DNA from: CADEEN01 sp963740395
GTDB lineage: Bacteria > Pseudomonadota > Gammaproteobacteria > Burkholderiales > Burkholderiaceae_C
Direction of reading: 5' to 3'
Length of the DNA: 64,000 bases
Assembly: GCA_963740395.1 (NCBI GenBank)
Contig: CAVUEP010000006.1
Coordinates: 1-64,000 of the forward strand
The notes below the pieces were generated by a model. The model was not told where the DNA came from and searched no databases. It worked only from the letters and a program-made list of their open reading frames with translations. This document shows, piece after piece, positions 19,171 to 32,018 of this stretch. Made by a program: the position numbers and the translations under genes. Within the stretch, counting starts at the first letter, position 1, and every line of letters starts with the position of its first letter.

Positions 19171-19947
19171 TCAGCTCAACATGTTCGTGTCCCCGCACAC
19201 CGACAGCGCCTGCCCCGAGATCGTTGCGGCGCGCGGGCTGGCCAGGTAGACCACGTAGTCGGCGAGCTGCTCGGCGGTCACGTACTGCTTGATCGACGTC
19301 GCAGCAAAGGCACTCTCTTCGATTTCTTCAAACGACACGCCGCGCGCCTGCGCCTTGGCCGTCAGCACGCGCTGCTGGCGCTCGCCGGCGACGATGCCCG
19401 GCAGCAAGGCATTGACGCGGATGTTGTCGGGCCCGAGTTCGACCGCCAGCGAGCGCATCAGCCCGACCACGCCCCATTTGGCCGCGGCGTAGGGGGTGCG
19501 CAGCGCAAACCCCAAGCGCCCGGCCAGTGACGAGACGTTGACGATGCTGGCATTGCTCGAGACGCGCAGCGCCGGCACGGCCAGGCGCACGCAGTTGAAC
19601 TGCCCCGTGAGGTCGACGGCGATGCAGCGGTCCCAGGCTTCGGGGTCGATGGCGTCGACCTTGCCCGTCGGCCCGGCGATGCCGGCGTTGTTGACCAGGC
19701 AATCGAGTCCTCCCAGGTGTGCCAGTGCGCCCTCGAACCAGCGCGCCACGTCGGCGCGCTGCGCGACATCGCAGGGCATGGCGTGCAGCAGCGGGTCGGA
19801 CTGCGCGAGCGCCGCCAGCGCCGCCGCGTCGACATCGCACACCGCCACGCGGGCGCCTTCGCGGACGAAGGCCCGCGCCATCGCCAGGCCGATGCCGTTG
19901 GCGCCGGCCGACACCATGACGCGCTGCCCCTGCAGTTCGAGATCCAT
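19171..19947 (-). CDS. Short-chain dehydrogenase/reductase, probably acting on a beta-hydroxy acid
   Basis: A 258-residue classical SDR. The cofactor motif reads SAGANGIGLAMA (residues 13-24) with Asp in CDVDAAAL favouring NAD(H). NNAGIAG (about 87-93), a Ser in IVNVSSLAGR and YAAAK (about 152-156) form the catalytic set. SGQALSVCGDTNML closes the chain. It is divergent from the BKACE gene 92 bases away and upstream of the CoA ligase, so it may oxidise a beta-hydroxy acid to the beta-keto acid used by BKACE. Confidence 0.87.
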   Translation of the reverse strand: MDLELQGQRVMVSAGANGIGLAMARAFVREGARVAVCDVDAAALAALAQSDPLLHAMPCDVAQRADVARWFEGALAHLGGLDCLVNNAGIAGPTGKVDAIDPEAWDRCIAVDLTGQFNCVRLAVPALRVSSNASIVNVSSLAGRLGFALRTPYAAAKWGVVGLMRSLAVELGPDNIRVNALLPGIVAGERQQRVLTAKAQARGVSFEEIEESAFAATSIKQYVTAEQLADYVVYLASPRAATISGQALSVCGDTNMLS

Positions 19948-19961
19948 CGCATGCCTCCCGC

Positions 19962-19982
19962 GGTATTGACTGCGGTTATACC
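19962..19982. promoter_or_regulatory. Candidate operator, GGTAT-N11-ATACC
   Basis: A 5-bp inverted repeat with 11-base spacing lies between the divergent SDR (start 19947) and BKACE (start 20040) genes. Position is right for shared control, but short inverted repeats arise by chance. Confidence 0.25.
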
Positions 19983-20039
19983 TGCGGCGGCGGCTGCATT
20001 TGCTACCCTGCCCGGATTCGCGATCCGAGGAGCACCGCC

Positions 20040-20984
20040 ATGGCCAGTCCGAAATCCAAGCCGCGCAAGGTAATGATCACGTGCGCCGTCACCGGCGCGA
20101 TCCACACGCCGAGCATGTCGCCGTACCTGCCGATCACGGCCGACGAGATCGCCGAGGCCGCGCTCAGCGCCCACGAGGCCGGTGCGGCGCTGGTGCACCT
20201 GCACGCGCGCGACCCCGTCACGGGCCAGCCGGATCAGCGCCCCGAGGCGTTTGCGCCGTTCCTCGGGCGCGTCAAGGAGGCCAGCAATGTCGTCATCAAC
20301 ATCACCACCGGCGGCGCGCCGACGATGGGCGTCGAAGAACGGCTCAAGCCCTGCGCACACTTCAAGCCTGAAGTGGCCTCGCTGAACATGGGCTCGATGA
20401 ACTTCGGCCTGTTCCCGATGCTGGCGCGCTTCAAGGAATTCAAGTTCGACTGGGAACGCCCCTACCTCGAGGGCTCGGACGAGCGCATCTTCAAGAACAC
20501 CTTTGCCGACATCGCCAACATCCTCACCACCTGCGCGGCCAACCACACGCGCTTCGAGATCGAGTGCTACGACATCGGCCACCTCTACACGCTGCGCCAT
20601 TTCGCCGACCGCGGCCTGGTGAAGCCGCCGTTCTTCATTCAGTCGGTGTTCGGCATCCTCGGCGGCATCGGGCCGCACCCCGAAGACGTGGCGCACATGA
20701 AGCGCACCGCCGACCGCCTGTTCGGCAACGAGTACCAGTGGAGCGTGCTCGGTGCCGGCCGCAACCAACTGCCGATCGCGGCCCAGTCGCTGGCGCTGGG
20801 CGGCAATGTGCGCGTCGGGCTCGAAGACTCGTTGTGGATCGGCCCAGGCCAACTCGCCGAAAGCAACGCGCAGCAGGTGCGCGCGGTGCGCCAGATCATC
20901 GAGGGCCTCGGCCTCGAGGTCGCCAGCCCCGACGAGGCGCGCGAGTTGCTGCAGCTCAAGGGCGGCCAGAACGTCAACTTCTAG
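20040..20984 (+). CDS. Beta-keto acid cleavage enzyme (BKACE, DUF849)
   Basis: A 314-residue zinc-dependent enzyme of the family that includes 3-keto-5-aminohexanoate cleavage enzyme Kce. BKACEs react a beta-keto acid with acetyl-CoA to give acetoacetate and a new acyl-CoA. The TIM-barrel motifs are KVMITCAVTGA at the N-terminus, the metal ligands in LVHLHARDP (about 57-65), LNMGSMNFG, FEIECYD and GLEDSLWIGPG. Members with this set act on carnitine-, lysine- or betaine-derived keto acids among others, so the substrate cannot be named. The product acetoacetate would join the thiolase/leucine routes. Confidence 0.9.
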   Translation: MASPKSKPRKVMITCAVTGAIHTPSMSPYLPITADEIAEAALSAHEAGAALVHLHARDPVTGQPDQRPEAFAPFLGRVKEASNVVINITTGGAPTMGVEERLKPCAHFKPEVASLNMGSMNFGLFPMLARFKEFKFDWERPYLEGSDERIFKNTFADIANILTTCAANHTRFEIECYDIGHLYTLRHFADRGLVKPPFFIQSVFGILGGIGPHPEDVAHMKRTADRLFGNEYQWSVLGAGRNQLPIAAQSLALGGNVRVGLEDSLWIGPGQLAESNAQQVRAVRQIIEGLGLEVASPDEARELLQLKGGQNVNF

Positions 20985-21003
20985 CGTGCGCCGCGGCGCA
21001 CGC
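20984..21003. terminator. Perfect palindromic hairpin at a convergent gene junction
   Basis: GCGTGCGCC (20984-20992) pairs with GGCGCACGC (20995-21003) around GC. It starts on the last base of the BKACE stop codon and precedes the 3' end of the minus-strand gene at 21021. No T-tract, but the position suggests transcription termination or transcript protection. Confidence 0.55.
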
Positions 21004-21020
21004 CAGGCCCCGCCAAGTCC

Positions 21021-22813
21021 TCAGGGCGTCGCAGGCGAGCGCTCGGCCTCGAGCAGCAACGCGAACTTGTCCGGCGCCACGGGTCGGCTGTACAGGAAGC
21101 CCTGGTATTGATCGCAGCCGAGTTTGCGCAGACAGTCCAGTTGCTCGCGCGTCTCGACGCCTTCGGCGATCACGGACATGCCCAGGCTGTGTCCCAGTCC
21201 GACGATCGCCTGCACGATGGCGGCATCGGCCTGCCGACCCGGCAGGTCGGTGACGAACGAGCGATCGACCTTCAGCTCGTCGATCGGGAAGCTCTTCAGG
21301 TAGCTGAGCGACGAGTAGCCGGTGCCGAAGTCGTCGATCGACAGGGTCAGGCCGAGCGACTTGAGGTCGTGCATCAACGCAACGCTGGCCTGAACATCGT
21401 CCATCAACATGCTCTCGGTCAGCTCGAGCACCAGTTGCCGCGCCGGCAAGCCACTGTCGAACAGCGCCTGGCGGACCATGGCGCAGAAGTCGCCGCTCCG
21501 GAACTGCGGCTTGGCAACGTTGACGGCGATCTTCAACTCGCCCAGCCCCGCCCGCGCCCAACCGGCCGCCTCGGCACAGGCGTGCTCGAGCACCCATTGG
21601 CCGATGTCGCCGATCAGGCCGAGTTCCTCAGCCAGCGCAATGAACTGGCCCGGCGGCACCAGCCCGTGCTCAGGATGCTGCCAGCGCACGAGCGCCTCGG
21701 CACCAATGATGCGGTTGCTGGCCAGGTCGATCTTGGGCTGGTAGTGCAGGCGCAGTTCGCCACGGTCGGCCGCTCCACGCAACTGCAGGCCCAGCGTCAT
21801 GCGCTCATACGACTTTGCGTTCAGGTCGGGCGATGCGAACTTGAAGGCTGACGTGCCCTCCAGGCGGGCTCGCGTCGCGGCCAGATCGGCGCTCTTGTGC
21901 AGGACCTCCGGCGTATTGCCGTCGGCCGGCGCTACCGCGATCCCGATCCAGGCGCTCGGCACCACTTCATGCAGCCCGAGTGCGACCGGCTCGGCGACCC
22001 AGGCCAGCAGGCGCTTGACCGACAGCTCCACCGCCTCGGCATCGGCCAGGCCTTCGAGAATCAGGCCGAAGCGGTCCGGCCCCAGGCGGGCGACGCGGGG
22101 CGCACGCTCGGCACTCACGGCATGCGACGACAGGCTGCCTTCGCTGGTTGCAAAGCGCTCCAGGCGGCGCGCAAAGGCCTTGGCCAAGCCGTCAGCCGTG
22201 CTCTGGCCGATGCTTTCGCGCAGCTGCTGGTAGTCTGGAAGCGTGATGCTGAGCAAGGCCATCATCCCGCCGACGAGCTCGCGCCGCGACAACATCTCAT
22301 CGATGCCGCGGTCGAATGGGCGCTGGTTGGGCAAGCCGGTGACTGCGTCGAAATTGATCAGCCGGTCGTGGTATTGGCGAAAGGCCAGCGTATTGCGAAC
22401 GCGCAGGACCAGTTCGCTGGCGTCGACGGGCTTGGACAGAAAGTCGCTGGCGCCGAGCTGCAGCGCGCGCAACTTGGCATCGGCGCCGGTCGAAGCGGTC
22501 AGCACGATCACCGACGTGAAGCGCAGCACGCGGTCGGCGCGGATCGCCTCGAGCAACTCGAAGCCCGACATCTGCGGCATCATCAGATCCAGCAGCAGCA
22601 CGCCGGGCTCCTCGCGGCGCAACAACTCCAGTGCATCGCGCGGGTCGTTGGCGACGACGAAGTTGGCGTAGCCCGCCTCCTCGAGGTGGGCCTGGATGAG
22701 ATCGGTCATCAGCGGTTCGTCGTCGACCATCATCACCTTGGCGTCGAGCAGGGGCGATCGGCCCGGCGCCGCCTCGATTTCGGCGGGCGTCGTTGCCGCC
22801 CAAACATCGGTCT

Positions 22814-22817
<4 letters not shown>
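21021..22817 (-). CDS. Response regulator with REC, degenerate GGDEF and EAL domains
   Basis: A 598-residue cytoplasmic signalling protein. The REC domain spans about 25-145 (phospho-acceptor Asp77 in LLLDLMMPQMSG, Lys in SKPVD). The GGDEF domain, about 155-330, has LGPDRFGLIL in place of GGDEF and is probably not a cyclase. The EAL domain, about 345-590, is intact: GAEALVRWQHP, NVAKPQ, ELTESMLMDD, IDDFGTGYSSLSYL and VIAEGVE. It should therefore hydrolyse c-di-GMP when phosphorylated. Its ATG overlaps the stop of the upstream hybrid kinase by 4 bases, so that kinase is its likely partner. It is the last gene of the seven-gene giant-protein operon. Confidence 0.92.
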
Positions 22818-25350
<2,533 letters not shown>

Positions 25351-25354
<4 letters not shown>

Positions 25355-28300
25355 GTGCGGATTCCCTCGGTGCCGCGTTCGGCGACCGCTCTTGCCTTGG
25401 GCGCCGGCTCAGGCGCCTTGGGCGGGGTGGGTTCGTGGCGGTCGTCGAACAGGCGTTCGACGTCGGCGTCGGCGTCGCCGGCCTTCGCCGCCTTGGCCTG
25501 GCGCCCGCGCGACTTGCCCGCCGCCGCGACCACCGGCAACGGGTCGATCATCTGCCACGCCGGCAGCGCCGACAGCATCGAGCTGACGAGCACACCGCCG
25601 CGGATCAGCCAGACCACATAGCCGATCGACAAGCCGCTGGTGGCGGCAAGGGTCGAGGCCACCACCAGCCGATGTTCAGGGCCCTGCTCGAGCAGATTAC
25701 GCTGCAGCTCCTCGAGCCTGCGCAGCAGGTCGTCGCTGCCGAGCAGACTGACCAGCGAGCCCAGGTCGACGGCCCGGTAGTCGGGCGTGATGGCGTCACC
25801 GAGCACGGCATCGGACTGGCTGCCACCGGCCCGAGCACCGCTGCTGCCTGGGGTGCCGAGGCCGTTGGAACGTGACGCCGCAGGTGCCGAGTCAAGCGCC
25901 AACTCGAGCGCCGGCGCGTCAGGGATCGCGCCGATCGCTCCGGGCGACGGCGGCGTGGGGGCGGGGGTCGGAGCGCTCGCCGGAACGGCGTCAACAACCG
26001 GCTCGTCGACAGGCGACGGCGCAGGGGTCGTGCCGGCGTCGATGACGGGTGGCGCCTCGATCGCTGAAGGCGCCGCCACGATGACGGCGAACTGCGCCTG
26101 GGCGGCGGCGCCGGCGCCGTCGGTGGCCGTCACGCGCACGGCGAAGACACCCGTCTGCTGAGTGCCAGGCGCCGCGCTGAAGGTCAAGGTGCTGGCGTCG
26201 AAACTCAGCCACGCGGGCAGCGCCGAGCCATCGGCCAGCGTGGCGGCATAGCTCAGGCTGTCGCCGACGTCCGGGTCCGTGAAGGTCGCGCTCGGCAATT
26301 GGAACGACGCGGTCGACCCGGCCGTGACGCCCCGGTTGGCGATCGACGCCGCCAGCACTGGCGCGTCGTTGACGTTGGCCACGGTCAGGCTGAAGTCGTC
26401 GAAGGCGGCGGCGCCACTGCCATCGGTGGCGGTCACGCGCACGGCGATCCCGCCGACGTCGGCGTTGGCCGGCGTGCCGCTGAAGGTCCGCGTCGCGGCG
26501 TTGAAACTCAGCCACGATGGCAGCGCCGCGCCCGAGACCAGCGTCGCGCTGTAGCTCAATGTGTCGCCGGCATCGGCATCGCCGAAGCTGCCCGCGGGCA
26601 CGGTGAAGGTGAACGCGAGGTCCTGGGTCGCCGACTGGTCGGCGATCGGCGCGGCCAGCAGCGGCGGGTCGTTGACGTCGAGCACGGTCAGCGTGAAGTC
26701 GGCGACCCCCGACAGGCCCAGCAGGTCCGTGGCCGTGACGCGAATCGTGATCGCGCCGACGTCGGCATTGGCCGGCGTGCCGCTGAAGGTCTGCGTGAGC
26801 GCATCGAAGCTCAGCCAGGCGGGCAGCGCCGCGCCGGAGTCGAGCGTCGCGCTGTAGCTCAACGTGTCCAGCGCATCGATGTCGACGAAGGTGCCGCCCG
26901 GCAGCGTGAAGCTGTACGCCACGTCCTGCGTCGCGGCCGGTGCCGTGATCGCGACCATTAGCTGCGGCGCATCGTTGACGTTGGCCACGCGGAGCACGAA
27001 GTCATCCTTCGCGCTGGCACCGCTGCCGTCGGTGGCGGTCACGCACAGGGCGATGTAGCCGACGTCGGCATTGGCCGGCGTGCCGCTGAAAGTGCGCGTG
27101 CTGGCGTTGAAACTCAGCCACGATGGCAGCGCCGCGCCCGAGGCCAGCGTCGCGCTGTAGACCAGCGTGTCGCCGGTGTCGATGTCGCCGAAGGTGCCCG
27201 CCGGCACCGTGTAGCTGAACGCGGCGTCCTGTGTCGCGGCCTGGTCGGCCAGCGGCTGCAGCAGCTGCGGCGGATCGTTGGCCGGATTGACGACGATGCC
27301 GGCCGTTGCGGTCGTGGCGCTGAACGCGGTTGAGCCACCGTTGACGCTGGCGTCGACCTGCGTGCCGGCGAAGCCGCTGGCATGGTCCCAGGCGCGGAAG
27401 GTCAGACCCGCCGCGACCGTGCCGTTCCAATTGGCGTTGGGGACGAAGCGGACTGCCGTGTCGGCGTCGACGTCGAGCAGCAGTGCGCTGGTCTCGCTGA
27501 CCCCGGCAAGCGCGTACCAGTTCACGCCGCCGTTGGTCGTGTACTCCCAGGCGCCGTAGGTGTTGTCGACCGCGGTCACCGCGATGCCGACCAGCACGCC
27601 GCCGTCGACGTCGCTCACATGGCCCGCAACCAGGGTCGAAACCAGCGTGCCGGCGTTGGTGGTCGCGTCCTCGCCGATCGGCGCCAGGTCCTGTGAGCCT
27701 GTGAGCAGTGGCGCATCGTTGACCGCGACCACGGTCAGCGTGATCTGGCGCGCCGCGCTGTCGGCGATGCCGTCGTTGACGGTCACGAGCAGCCTGCGCA
27801 AGGCGGTCGACGGCGCGTCGCTTGTGTTCAGGTAGGTCACCGAGCGCAGTGCGGCCTCCCACTCGGCCACGGTCGCGGTCTGCCCGGCTGAGTTCAGGTC
27901 GAGCACGCCGGCGCTGTAGCTGGCGGCGATGTTGCCCATGCCGCCGGTGTTGGTGAACAGCAGCTGATCCTGCGCACCGGCGTAGCCGATGAGGCGGATG
28001 CGGGCCGATGCCAGGGTCGTGTGGTCGAGGTCGATCACCAGCATGCCGGGATCGAGCAGCAGCGCAGCGCCGTTCTCGGTGAAGCTGATATCGGTCTGCG
28101 ACAGCAGCACGATCGGAATCGCGTCGACGACGACGTTGATATTGACCGTGCCGCTGGCCTGCTTCGCGCCGCCGCTGCCGGTGTTGCCGAGGTCGTCGAC
28201 CACGATGTCGATGCGCGCCACACCCGAGGCCAGCGCCGAGAAGGCGGTTCCATCGAGCGCCGCGTTGATCGACGCCTGACTGCCGAGGAAGGTCATCGTC

Positions 28301-31073
28301 GCATCGCCGCTGCCGCTGCCGACGAGGAAGATCAGGCCGGTGGTCTGGCCCAGCGTGATCAGTCCGTTGGTCGCCAGCAAGGTCACCTGCAGGTTGGCGG
28401 GCCCGGCATCGACGTCACTGACGGTGATCGCGTTGCCGTTGGCCGCGGACAGCACGAGCGGCGTCGGCTGCGGCGTCGCCTGGGGGCCGGGCAGGTCCAG
28501 CGTCGGTGCGTCGTTGACGGCGCCGACGGTGATGTCGACCTGGCCGTTGGCGAGCTTGGCACCGCCGCTGCCGCTGGCGCCGAGGTCGTTGACGATGAAC
28601 TGGATCTGGGCCGGGCCCGAGTAGCCGCTCGCCGGCACGAAACGCAAGCCGTCGAGCGCCGCGTTGACCGCCGCCAGCGTGCCGGCGAAAGTCATCGTCG
28701 CGTTGTCGGTGCCGGTGCCGGTGACAAACGACAGGCCGGTGGTCTGGCTCAGGCTGATCAGGCCGGCGCTCGCGCTCAACGTGAGTTGGACCGGACTGCC
28801 GCCGGCATCGACGTCGCTGACGCGCGGCGCATCGGCGCCCGACAGCACGAGCGTGCTGCCTTCGTCGACGGTCTGCGCCAATGGCAGGCTGAGCACCGGC
28901 GGGTCGTTGACGGCGCTGACAGTGACGGTGAAGGTCGTCGTCGTGACGCTGCCGCCGTCGGAGACCGAAATCGTGATCGTCGTCGGCCCGCCGCTGTTCG
29001 CGCCGTTCGCGTTCGGCGCCGGCGTCAGGCCGATGGTGCGGTTGGCGCCGCTGCCGCCGAGCACGATGTTGGCATTGGGCACCAGCGCGGGGTTGCTCGA
29101 GGTCGCCGTTACGACCAGGCTGCCGGGCGCGGACTCGAAGTCGCTGACGGTGAAACCGATCGGCGCCAGCGCGGTGTCCTCGTCGATCACCTGGTTGGAC
29201 ACCGAGCTGACGGTCGGGGCGAAGCCGAACGGGTTGTATTCGAAGGCGCCGATGTCGGCGCGGCCACCGAAGTAGGCCATGCCGCGCTGGTCGGCGGTCA
29301 GCGCCGTGCTCGGATTCGCGGCGTCACGCGCCGCACTGGTGCTGGCGATGGCATGCGTGCGTGTGAAGCCGCCGTTGTCGGCCAGCGCCAGCAGGCCCGC
29401 CGGTGTGTTGTTCCTGTCGCTGAAGCCGATAAGGCCGAGGTTGTAGCTGTCGCTGAGGTTGTACCCGAGTGAGAAGACGGTGCTGTTGAAATTGCCGCCG
29501 CTGTTGCCGGCGAAGAGCGAGCTGCCGATGCGCGCATTGGCGAACAGCCCGCTGGCCTTGTCGTAGACGCCGCCGCCGACCGGCGCCGTGTTGGCGGCCA
29601 CGGTCACATGGTCGAGGGTGAGCCTGTCGTCGAGCCACAGGCCGCCGCCCTCGGACGTGGCCGTGTTGCCGCTCACCGTGCCATTGGTGAGCGTGGACTG
29701 GGGCGCTGGCGGAACCGTCGATGAACAGCCCGCCGCCGCGCTTGGCCAGGTTGGCGGCCAGCGTGACGTTCTCCAGCGTCAGCCCTGCGCCCTTGTGGTA
29801 GATCGCGCCGCCGTCCTTGTCATTGGCGACGTTGTCGCGCAGCTCGACGTAGCGTGCCGTCAGCCGGGCATTGCTATCGACGTAGATGCCACCGCCGTCG
29901 ACGTTGCCCACCAGGTTGTCGCCGTTGCGCTGCACGATCGAGTTGGTGATCGTCAGCGTGCCGTCGACGTAGACGCCGCCGCCCTTGCTGCTGCCGTTGC
30001 CGCGGTTGTCCTGGATCACGACGTTGTTCATCGTCACGGTGGCGCCGGACTCGATGCGCACGCCGGCGCCTACGTTGCGAGCGCCCGCCCTGGATCGTCA
30101 GCCCGCTGAGCGTGATGGCGCCGGCGCGCAGGTCGAACACGCGGTCGACGCCGTTGCCGTTGATGATCGTGTTGGCGCTGCCGTTGCCGACGATGTTGAC
30201 GCTGTCGGTGATGTCGAAGTCGCCGTCGATATTGTCGTCGCCGCCGGAGCTGAGCGGTGCCAGATTGAAGGTGCCGTCGAGCGCGAAGACGATGGTGTCC
30301 AGGCCGGGGTTGGCATTGGCCTGCTGGATCGCCCAGCGCAGCGAGCCGGGCTGCAGGGTGGCGCCGACGACGTCGATCGTCGTGGTGACGGTGTAGGTTG
30401 CCAGCACGCCTTCCCAGCGCGTCTGCGCCCAGGCGCCGGGCGCGATGTCGGCCTCGATGCGGCCGATCTGGTATTCGAGCACCCAGTTGCCACCGCGCGG
30501 CGCGGCGCCGGTGACGTCGACACTGGCCGCGACGTCGGCGCCGGTCAACGCCGCGAGGTCGCTGACGAACTGCCGGCCGGCATCCGTCTGGGCCACGTCG
30601 CAGCCGTACAGCAGCAGGTCGGCGTCGGCGCTCAGCGCGTTGCCCCAGGCGGCGATTTCGCCGGCGCGCTGCAACAACGACGCGGCATCGAGCCGGGCGC
30701 TTCCCAGTTGGAGCAAGCCGTCGCTGCCATGCGCAAGCACATGCACGGCGCTGATGTCGCTGCGACCGGCCAGCGTGGCCGTGATCAACGACAAGCCGTC
30801 CTTTCCGGCGCCGATGATCACGATCTCGATCGCGCGCCCGGCGCTGCGCTGCGCCTGCAGGTCGGCCAGCAGCCTGGCCGCATCGGGCACCGAGGCGTCG
30901 ACGAAGACGATCTCGCTGCGCTGCACGCTGGCGTCGGCTGCCGTCGACAGCGACGGCTGTTGCAGGCTGGTGTCGGCGGGCTCGCCGGCCAGCCACAGCG
31001 GTGCAAGGTCAGCCGAATGAAGGATCCGCTCCTCCATCGGCTCGGCGCGCAGGCGCAGGGAGGGCGAAGGCAT
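25351..31073 (-). CDS. Giant LEPR-XLL/DUF4347/beta-helix/cadherin-like surface protein, frame broken twice
   Basis: About 1,905 residues. There is no classical signal peptide; the N-terminus carries a LEPR-XLL-like motif, AEPMEERILHSADLAPL (residues 10-26). A DUF4347 domain follows (about 45-230: VHVLAHGSDG, LLLYGCDVAQTD). Next is a CSLREA-like and parallel beta-helix region (GSLRWAIQQANANPG; GGGVYVDGTLTITN-type rungs). A long array of Ig/cadherin-like repeats (AVNDPP, NVNDAP junctions) follows, ending in four CADG/He_PIG units of about 103 residues. The C-terminus has a Pro/Ala-rich linker, a hydrophobic stretch (GLSIGYVVWLIRGGV) and a charged tail. Breaks at about 30080 (extra base) and about 29701 (missing base) look like errors. 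Probable cell-surface adhesin or matrix protein. Confidence 0.85.
26070..27270 (-). repeat. Four coding repeats of about 310 bp (CADG/He_PIG-type domains)
   Basis: Within the giant protein the units begin at LADQAATQDAAFSYTVP, ITAPAATQDVAYSFTLP, IADQSATQDLAFTFTVP and IANRGVTAGSTASFQLP. Each contains ALP(S/A)WLSF, FSGTPANADVG (or an equivalent) and RVTATD. The first three are close at DNA level, which suggests recent duplication or gene conversion and could cause assembly collapse. Confidence 0.85.
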
Positions 31074-31105
31074 CGGCGGGGAACGGCAGCGTTAGGGCGA
31101 CGCCG

Positions 31106-32018
31106 TCAGAGCGTGGCGCGCTTGGGCGCAGCCGGGTTGTGGTCGACGACGGGCGCCACCTTCGGCGAATTGGGCGTCGCTGCCGAGGGCGCCGCACCGG
31201 CGGTCATGGGCAGGTCGGCCTTGCAGCGCAATCCGGCGGGCAGCCGGTTGTTCGGATTCGGCAGCGTGAGGCGCACGCGGAAGCTGTTGCTGGCCGCGTC
31301 GAGCACGCGGTCGACATGGCTCACCGTGGCGACGACGGCGTCGACGCCGGGCAGTTCGGGACGGATCGTCAGCCGGTCGCCCGTCGCCAGCGTGCCGTAG
31401 AGCGAGGTCGGCACCATCAGTTGCACGCGCAGCGGATCGATCACGGCCACGCGCATCAGCGGGCGGTCCTCGACGCGCTCGCCGATATTGACATAGCGTT
31501 CGACGACCACGCCGGCGAACGGGCTGCGCACGGTGCGCAGCGCCAATTGGGCCTGCGCCACGCGGCGCTCGCCGACCCAGACCTGTTGCTGGCCGCGCAC
31601 CTGATTGAGCTTCTGCCGCGCCACTTCGGCCTCGCCGCGCGCCTGCTCGGCCGCCTGTTCGGAGACAAAGTTCTGCGCCACCAGCGACTCGGCGCGCTTG
31701 ACCTTCTGCTCGGCCAAGTCGAGGCTGGCCTTGGCGGCCAGCACATCGGCATCGATGCGGGCACGGGTGTCGGCGGCGCCGGCATTGGCGCGCTCGACGT
31801 CGGCGCGCAGGGTCAGCAGCGACTGGCCGTCGGTGACGAAGTCACCGCGCTCGACGCTGATGCGTTCGACCAGACCGACCACCTGCGAGCCGACCTCGGC
31901 GACGCGGTCGGGCTCGATCAGGCAGCCCATCGGCTTGGGCAGCGGCGGCCCCGGGTGCCGCGTGCACCGGCGGCGCGGCCAGCAGCACGGCCAGTGCTAG
32001 CGGGGCGAGCCGGAAAAT
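31106..32018 (-). CDS. Periplasmic adaptor (HlyD/RND membrane-fusion family), frame broken once
   Basis: About 300 residues. A hydrophobic leader (FRLAPLALAVLLAAPPVHA) is followed, after one surplus base in the run near 31949-31953, by CLIEPDRVAEVGSQVVGLVE (first half of the lipoyl domain). An alpha-hairpin of about 90 residues (Ala/Arg/Glu-rich) is next, then VRSPFAGVVVERYVNIGERV (second half) and a beta-barrel. This is the layout of RND/HlyD adaptors that bridge an inner-membrane pump and an outer-membrane channel. The start is uncertain: the leader frame overlaps the end of the SecA-like gene and offers only ATT 32018 or GTG 31988. The stop is 32 bases before the giant gene, its presumed cargo. 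Confidence 0.75.

Noticed and set aside
28021..29472. A 483-codon plus-strand frame within the giant gene
   Set aside because: Antisense shadow of the repeat region; composition (Arg, Gln, Val) is that of reversed repeat codons.
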